NCBI GenBank assembly: GCA_037447605.1 | Contig: CM074819.1 | Location: 1,618,670-1,682,669, forward strand | DNA: 64,000 nucleotides | Source: Zygnema circumcarinatum | Taxonomy: Eukaryota > Streptophyta > Zygnematophyceae > Zygnematales > Zygnemataceae | Direction of reading: 5' to 3' | Part shown: positions 59,489 through 64,000 of the stretch, piece by piece | How the letters are laid out: each line of letters begins with the position of its first letter | Numbering within the stretch: position 1 is the stretch's first letter | Translations under genes and position numbers: made by a program | Notes under the pieces: generated by a model | What the model was told of the DNA's origin: nothing | Database searches by the model: none | What the model saw: only the letters and a program-made list of their open reading frames with translations

Positions 59489-61649
59489 GGCGGCGCAAAG
59501 GGTGAGGGCGACGAGTGGCGTCGTCAAGGGGCGCCGCGGCGACTAAAGCTCCGCCGCCGCGGCTGCCGGGGAGGCGGACGGCCACGTGGCGCGTTTCCAT
59601 TTGCTGAAGTTTTTCTTCCGCAATTTTCAAGCATTTCAAGACAAAAAAATATCGTAAGATTTTTTTCGTACACGATACTAGAATGAAGTATCGTGTTCGT
59701 ACGCATAGCCGACAACCGACATATATGTACGGTACGAATAATAATTTATGCTTCTCTAACCGACCATTTCGTACGGTCCCGCCACTCGACGACAGGCTCG
59801 CAGCCGCGCTGCGGGGAGTGCCTCACTGATGTCGTTGGTGCCGTCCAATTTCTCCGTACGGTCACGGGCACTAGAGGACAGCCACGTGGCAGTGGCAGTT
59901 GCCCGTAACCAAGACGTCCATTCACCGCATACGGACAGAATTACGGCGACGGAAGGACACACGTAACAGCGCGTGAGCACAACTAGTGGAGCCACGTGGT
60001 GCCCTACCACCGGCGGAATGCAGCGATTTGCGACAAAGCATGCGTGACGCGGCGGTGCGCGATTCGCTGTCTAAACCCCGACACGTGACAGAGGCCTCCG
60101 TATGGATAGGACAGCGTACGGACAATGTGGGAGCCATACGGACAGTTCTCATCAGTCCGTTAATTCGCTGCTTGCCACGTGGTAGTCACGCGGATTTGGG
60201 GCGTGAAGGTAGTGGATTGCGTGCCTGACCTCCACGTGTCTATTTTTTATGGCGAGCAGAAAAGGATTCACTGTCAGCGAATGGAATAACGCCACGTGGA
60301 ACACGGTCAAGATGTGATGACCACGTGGCGACGACGACGCGGCGCGGCGAAAGCCGTTTCCATGTGACCGTTTGACGGTGCCGCCGTTCACGGCGTACGA
60401 ACTGCGGCCGACTTGGAGCAGAGAGCGAGAGAGCGCTGCGGACAGTGCGCACTGCGATTTGCAAACTTTGGCCCAACCGTTGGCAGTGCCTCGCAACCGT
60501 TGGCAACACGAATCGCCAATGGTTGGTTCCTCCCCCCCCCCTTATGTCAGCGTTGCACAGGTCGGACCATTCGATCGAACATTTGCAATAGGGGGAGTCA
60601 GACCTTGACCATCGCTCGCGGAATTGAAAGATTCCGCCGGCGGAAAGGTATTGATTTCGATTGCAGAATTCGGGTCGGAAACCGCGGCTCCCCCCGAACC
60701 TGTCTGTCCCGTCCGTACTTCGAAATAGGTTACGAAAATGAGATACAGGCTCGGCGCCCGAGCCTGTCGAACGTCCACTTTTGGCGGAAAAGGCCTGCCG
60801 TACAACGCGGAATTGGCCCGACGGGCTCGCGGAATTGGTTTGGCGATGGACAAGGTCTGACTCCCCCTAATCCCCTCCCCCTCCCCCCGTATCTCATTTT
60901 TGTGACCTATTTCGAAGTACGGACGGGACAGACAGGTTCGGGGGGAGCCGCGGTTTCCGACCCGAATTCTGCAATCGAAATCAATACCTTTCCGCCGGCG
61001 GAATCTTTCAATTCCGCGGGCGATGGTCAAGGTCTGACTCCCCCTAATGGTTGTGAACCATTGGATCGCGATCCAGGCAACAATTGTAATGGTCGCAATC
61101 CATGGGATGTCAATGGTTGTAAGCCATTGGATGGCGATGGTTGCGAGCCATTGGATGGCAATGGTTGCTAACCATTGCAATGGTTGCGAACCATTGAACC
61201 GTCCAACCATTGCCATGCCATGGTTGGCCAATGGTTGCCGATGCAATGGTCCGACCTGTGCATCGTTCCTCTCTTCACTTTTGCGCCTTGAGCCCATGCA
61301 GGACACGTGTCAGTGCTTGGCGGAATCATGCTATTTGGGACATTTCGGGCCGTTGGATTAACCTCCCAGTAGTAGGTCGCGAAAACAAATTAAGATAGTT
61401 GCTCAAGGTTCTGGAATGAATCTTCACCGATAGGCCGTCACGTAGCACTACATTTCCAAGTATTGGGGAGCCGATAAGGATAAGGACGATGGAAAGAAAT
61501 AGATAAAAAATAGACTTAGATTGGAGTTTCAAATTCATCCCTCAATGAAGGACACTAACAACTGCAAGTTTAATTTTCCAATGACAGTTTAATAAATTAC
61601 GTCAAAATTAGTTTTTTTTACCGAAATTTCATTGAGATTTCTGTAGCAT
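59489..61649. other. Intergenic: G-box-rich 5' flank of LRX-like gene and foldback elements
   Basis: 59570-60340 has repeated CCACGTGG-type words (about 59581, 59881, 59991, 60174, 60231, 60290, 60321). 60170-60500 is homologous to 31850-32170, upstream of the Kir-like gene. 60591-61044 is an inverted-repeat element. 61045-61260 is a run of CCATTGGATGGCAATGGTTG-like words. 61270-61649 shows no gene and includes the 3' flank of the multicopper oxidase. Confidence 0.5.
60591..61044. mobile_element. Foldback/MITE element with ~155-bp inverted arms, TA-flanked
   Basis: The left arm begins GGGGGAGTCAGACCTTGACC and runs to about 60748. The right arm (about 60890-61044) is its near-perfect reverse complement and ends GGTCTGACTCCCCC. 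Landmarks in both arms are CCGCCGGCGGAA, AATTCGGGTCGGAAACCGCG, CCGTCCGTACTTCGAAATAGG. TA dinucleotides flank both ends. A third copy of the terminus (CAAGGTCTGACTCCCCC) lies inside at 60851-60867, so a shorter element 60591-60867 may be nested. No transposase is encoded. Confidence 0.8.
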
Positions 61650-63897
61650 TTAGGAGAGAACCCCACATTTCGGAACCCCTTTTGGAGGGGGAGGGATGTC
61701 CCCCTTCTCGCCCACCACGCGCAGATACAACTGCAGACCGAGGTCCACGTGGGGATCCATGTGACCTGAACCAAACGGAGAACAAATTACGGAACTAGTC
61801 AGCTTTAAACTGCGCACTCTTCTGACCCCCCTGAACCCCAAGCCCCAAAATTCCGAGTTTTGAAAGGCCCCAAAACTCATCGCACAGAGGTGCTAAGAAT
61901 GAGCTCACGTACAATGCATGTTCCACACGCCCACATTGTCAGCCACGAACCGGATGGCGACCCATGTGTCGGAGTACACCGTCACCGTGTTACGGACCGG
62001 CGGATCTATGAGGTTGTATGTGTTCTCATAGTCTTGTTCCAAGGAGATGTTGTACAGCCCCTTCCCATGGCCGACTGTATAGAAATCGTAACCATGAAGA
62101 TGCCATGGATGGTGAAGGCCATTAGGGTTGTTCTGTTGTAGGCAACGAAACAGTTAAACTGTCAAACGCAGGCCGTTTAACGGAACTACCGAATATGGAA
62201 AAGGAAGTGAACAATGTGGAGTGGAGAGATAGTGGGAGAGGAAAGAGAAGAAAGAAGAAGGTAGGAGAGAGGGGAGAGAGAGAGAGAGAGGGGGAGAGAG
62301 GGAGAGAGAAATACATACTTGGAGCACAATTTGCACAAAATCCCCCTTCTTCACTGTCAATACATTTGACCTAAACTCGGGAGTAAGTGTCCCTTCATTC
62401 TGATCAAGTACGGCAAAGTTGTGGGGGATTTCATTTTTCTCGAAGAAGTCGGTCTGGTTCATGTACGCCTGATAGAGCGCGGGAGTGCTTGGCGCAACAA
62501 AGGAGTAGTTGTTAACGGCGTAACGAAAGTAGCCGTCCAAACTCACTTCGTTCCATTGAATGGAGAAGTAGCGATCTACCTGCATCAGCCCAAAAAGGAC
62601 TTGAACAGATGAAAAGGTTAGAAATTAGGGTCTACAAGTGATGTTATCACACTGGCTGCCTTCCCTCTAATCTGCACTCTCTACCATCCCTCCCCCACTA
62701 TCTCTATCTCTCTGTCTCATTCCTTCCCTCCGCCACTCCCTTCCCTCACAACCACCTTCTGTCAACATACCCTTGTATTTACTATTGTTGGTTCCGGCTT
62801 CCTCCCACCCTCCCAACCTCACTTCTCCCTCCCCAATTCGCCCCTTCCCCTTCTCCTTCTCCTCTCCCTCCTTCCTAACCCTCCCCCTATCCTTGTACGT
62901 CTCCCACTCTCCTCGTCAACTATCCCCCCTCCCTCTTTCTCCTCCCAACAAAAACAACAACATTATCAACTCCACCATCCATTATGGAGAAAGCTGCCGA
63001 TTGACCTACCTTTCTCTTAGCGAGCTTCGGAAAAGTGTGAAGATTTTTAAGGGATTTCTGCTGCCTCAATCCGAAATTTTTATCACTTTCATCGGGACCA
63101 GTTGGGAATGGAAACCACCAAGGCTGAGTGTTATTGAAAACGGGCGAGTCTTCATATTTGAGCACTGCCAGACCGGGGGGGTCTACGAAAGTATTATATC
63201 TCCCATTGATACCTATCCAATAGTTTCGTGGTTTCTGATCCGCAGTGAGAAGGATATCATAAGATTGTCCGGGGTCTATATCGAGGGAGTCAACTACGAC
63301 CGGTTTTAAGTACCAGCCATCATTCATAACGAGAGTGAAATTGTGGCCCTGCATGGAGGGAGTTATAGTTGACCAGTTAAGTGGCAGAGAGGGAAAGTTA
63401 GAGAGAGAGAAATAGCAGACTTAAAGAGAGCAGAGAGAAAAACAGGGAAAGGGGAGTAGAGACAGATACAACGACGAAGTTTTGACTACGCGAAGATAGC
63501 GATGTTAAAGAACTCACGAAGATGGAATATCATAGAGAACTTTGTTCTAGGATGGGTGTCAGTTCTGCAGCTTGCGTGTGAAAGGGAAAGAGAGGGCGAG
63601 GGGAAACGAGAGGGAGGAAGGGGAGAGAGATAGATATAGTCACGGAAGTGGAAGGGAGAGAAGGGAAAAGAGCGAAGAAGAGGAGGATCTTTTGCAGAAG
63701 TATGAAGGGTGTACTTATCCTCAGGGTTGTACCTCTATTTTGAAGTTCATTTGTGCTAATAGAGCCACATTCACAATCCGGAAGCGGTACGTTCCCCCCG
63801 GTTTCACTACAAAGGAAGAAAAGGGATTGCAGAAGGTGCTTTTTCTGTCGCATTTTCCGCATTTCCATGTGCCTTCATATCCCGGCGGGCATACATA
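61650..63897 (-). CDS. Multicopper oxidase, ascorbate-oxidase-like (3' 366 aa; 5' end beyond window)
   Basis: A secreted blue copper oxidase of the ascorbate oxidase/laccase/SKU5 superfamily; such enzymes oxidise ascorbate, phenolics or metals with reduction of O2 to water. Visible exons are 63733-63897, 63010-63348, 62319-62579, 61913-62132 and 61650-61765, all in phase (1,101 nt). Domain 2 has [20 protein letters not shown] and [20 protein letters not shown]. Domain 3 has the copper-binding [11 protein letters not shown] and [15 protein letters not shown], the latter split by the last intron. The residue in the type 1 axial position is Leu, whereas plant ascorbate oxidases usually have Met there. 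The tail CGVLS-stop is short. The N-terminal domain with the first two His motifs lies past the right edge. The substrate cannot be assigned. Confidence 0.9.
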
Positions 63898-64000
63898 CTG
63901 CATTTTGCATTCCAGAAAGGAAATAAACAAAAGGAATAAAAAGAAAAGAAGTATTAAGACCCTCTCCACCTCTCCACCTCTCCCCCCCTTCCCGCCTCCC

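Overview
This is a eukaryotic nuclear window. Genes are split by short GT-AG introns, intergenic DNA is rich in long (CT)n/(GA)n tracts, and there is one 10-base N gap (30396-30405). The gene content points to the streptophyte (green plant) lineage: a plant-type GET2 with the N-terminal RRRRILERGSQRLAYITG block, a plant-type UCH37, an ascorbate-oxidase-like multicopper oxidase, secreted LRR proteins with extensin-like Pro tails (LRX-like), and a protein with a chloroplast-type presequence. A ZNFX1 orthologue and LysM/EGF modules on a papain fold suggest a streptophyte alga, possibly a zygnematophyte. That placement is inference from gene content.

Layout, left to right. 1-2028 is low-complexity DNA. 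2029-13074 (minus) is a large ZNFX1-type helicase/zinc-finger gene with about 20 exons. 14582-17569 (minus) is a UCH37/UCHL5 deubiquitinase with 6 exons. 18069-19863 (plus) is GET2, divergent from UCH37. 21341-24262 (plus) is a single-exon Pro-rich RING protein with an array of DRE-like ACCGACAT elements upstream. 25415-31224 (minus) is an 1189-residue protein with a plastid-type presequence, a long acidic/coiled region with 11-residue amphipathic repeats, and a KirBac/Kir-like pore and cytoplasmic domain that lacks the GYG filter. 34263-48220 (minus) holds what is probably one mosaic gene: signal peptide, LRR, EGF, Pro-rich, LRR, EGF, papain-like protease, two EGF and four LysM modules. 51420-59488 (minus) is an 863-residue relative with 16 LRR exons, EGF and a Pro-rich tail. 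61650 to the right edge (minus) is the 3' part of a multicopper oxidase.

Exon models were built by hand. Splice phases sum correctly for UCH37, GET2, the Kir-like gene (3570 nt), the LRR-EGF-Pro gene (2592 nt) and the visible multicopper oxidase exons. ZNFX1 has one unresolved junction near 7.8-8.0 kb. The LRR-protease gene carries two lesions in its EGF exons: a missing base and a non-AG acceptor.

The genes do not form a pathway. The right half (34-64 kb) is a cluster of cell-wall or apoplast proteins, and ZNFX1, UCH37 and GET2 are housekeeping or stress-related cytosolic and ER functions. The strongest candidates for something undescribed are the filter-less Kir-like protein with its amphipathic-repeat N-terminus and the LRR-EGF-Pro-papain-LysM mosaic.
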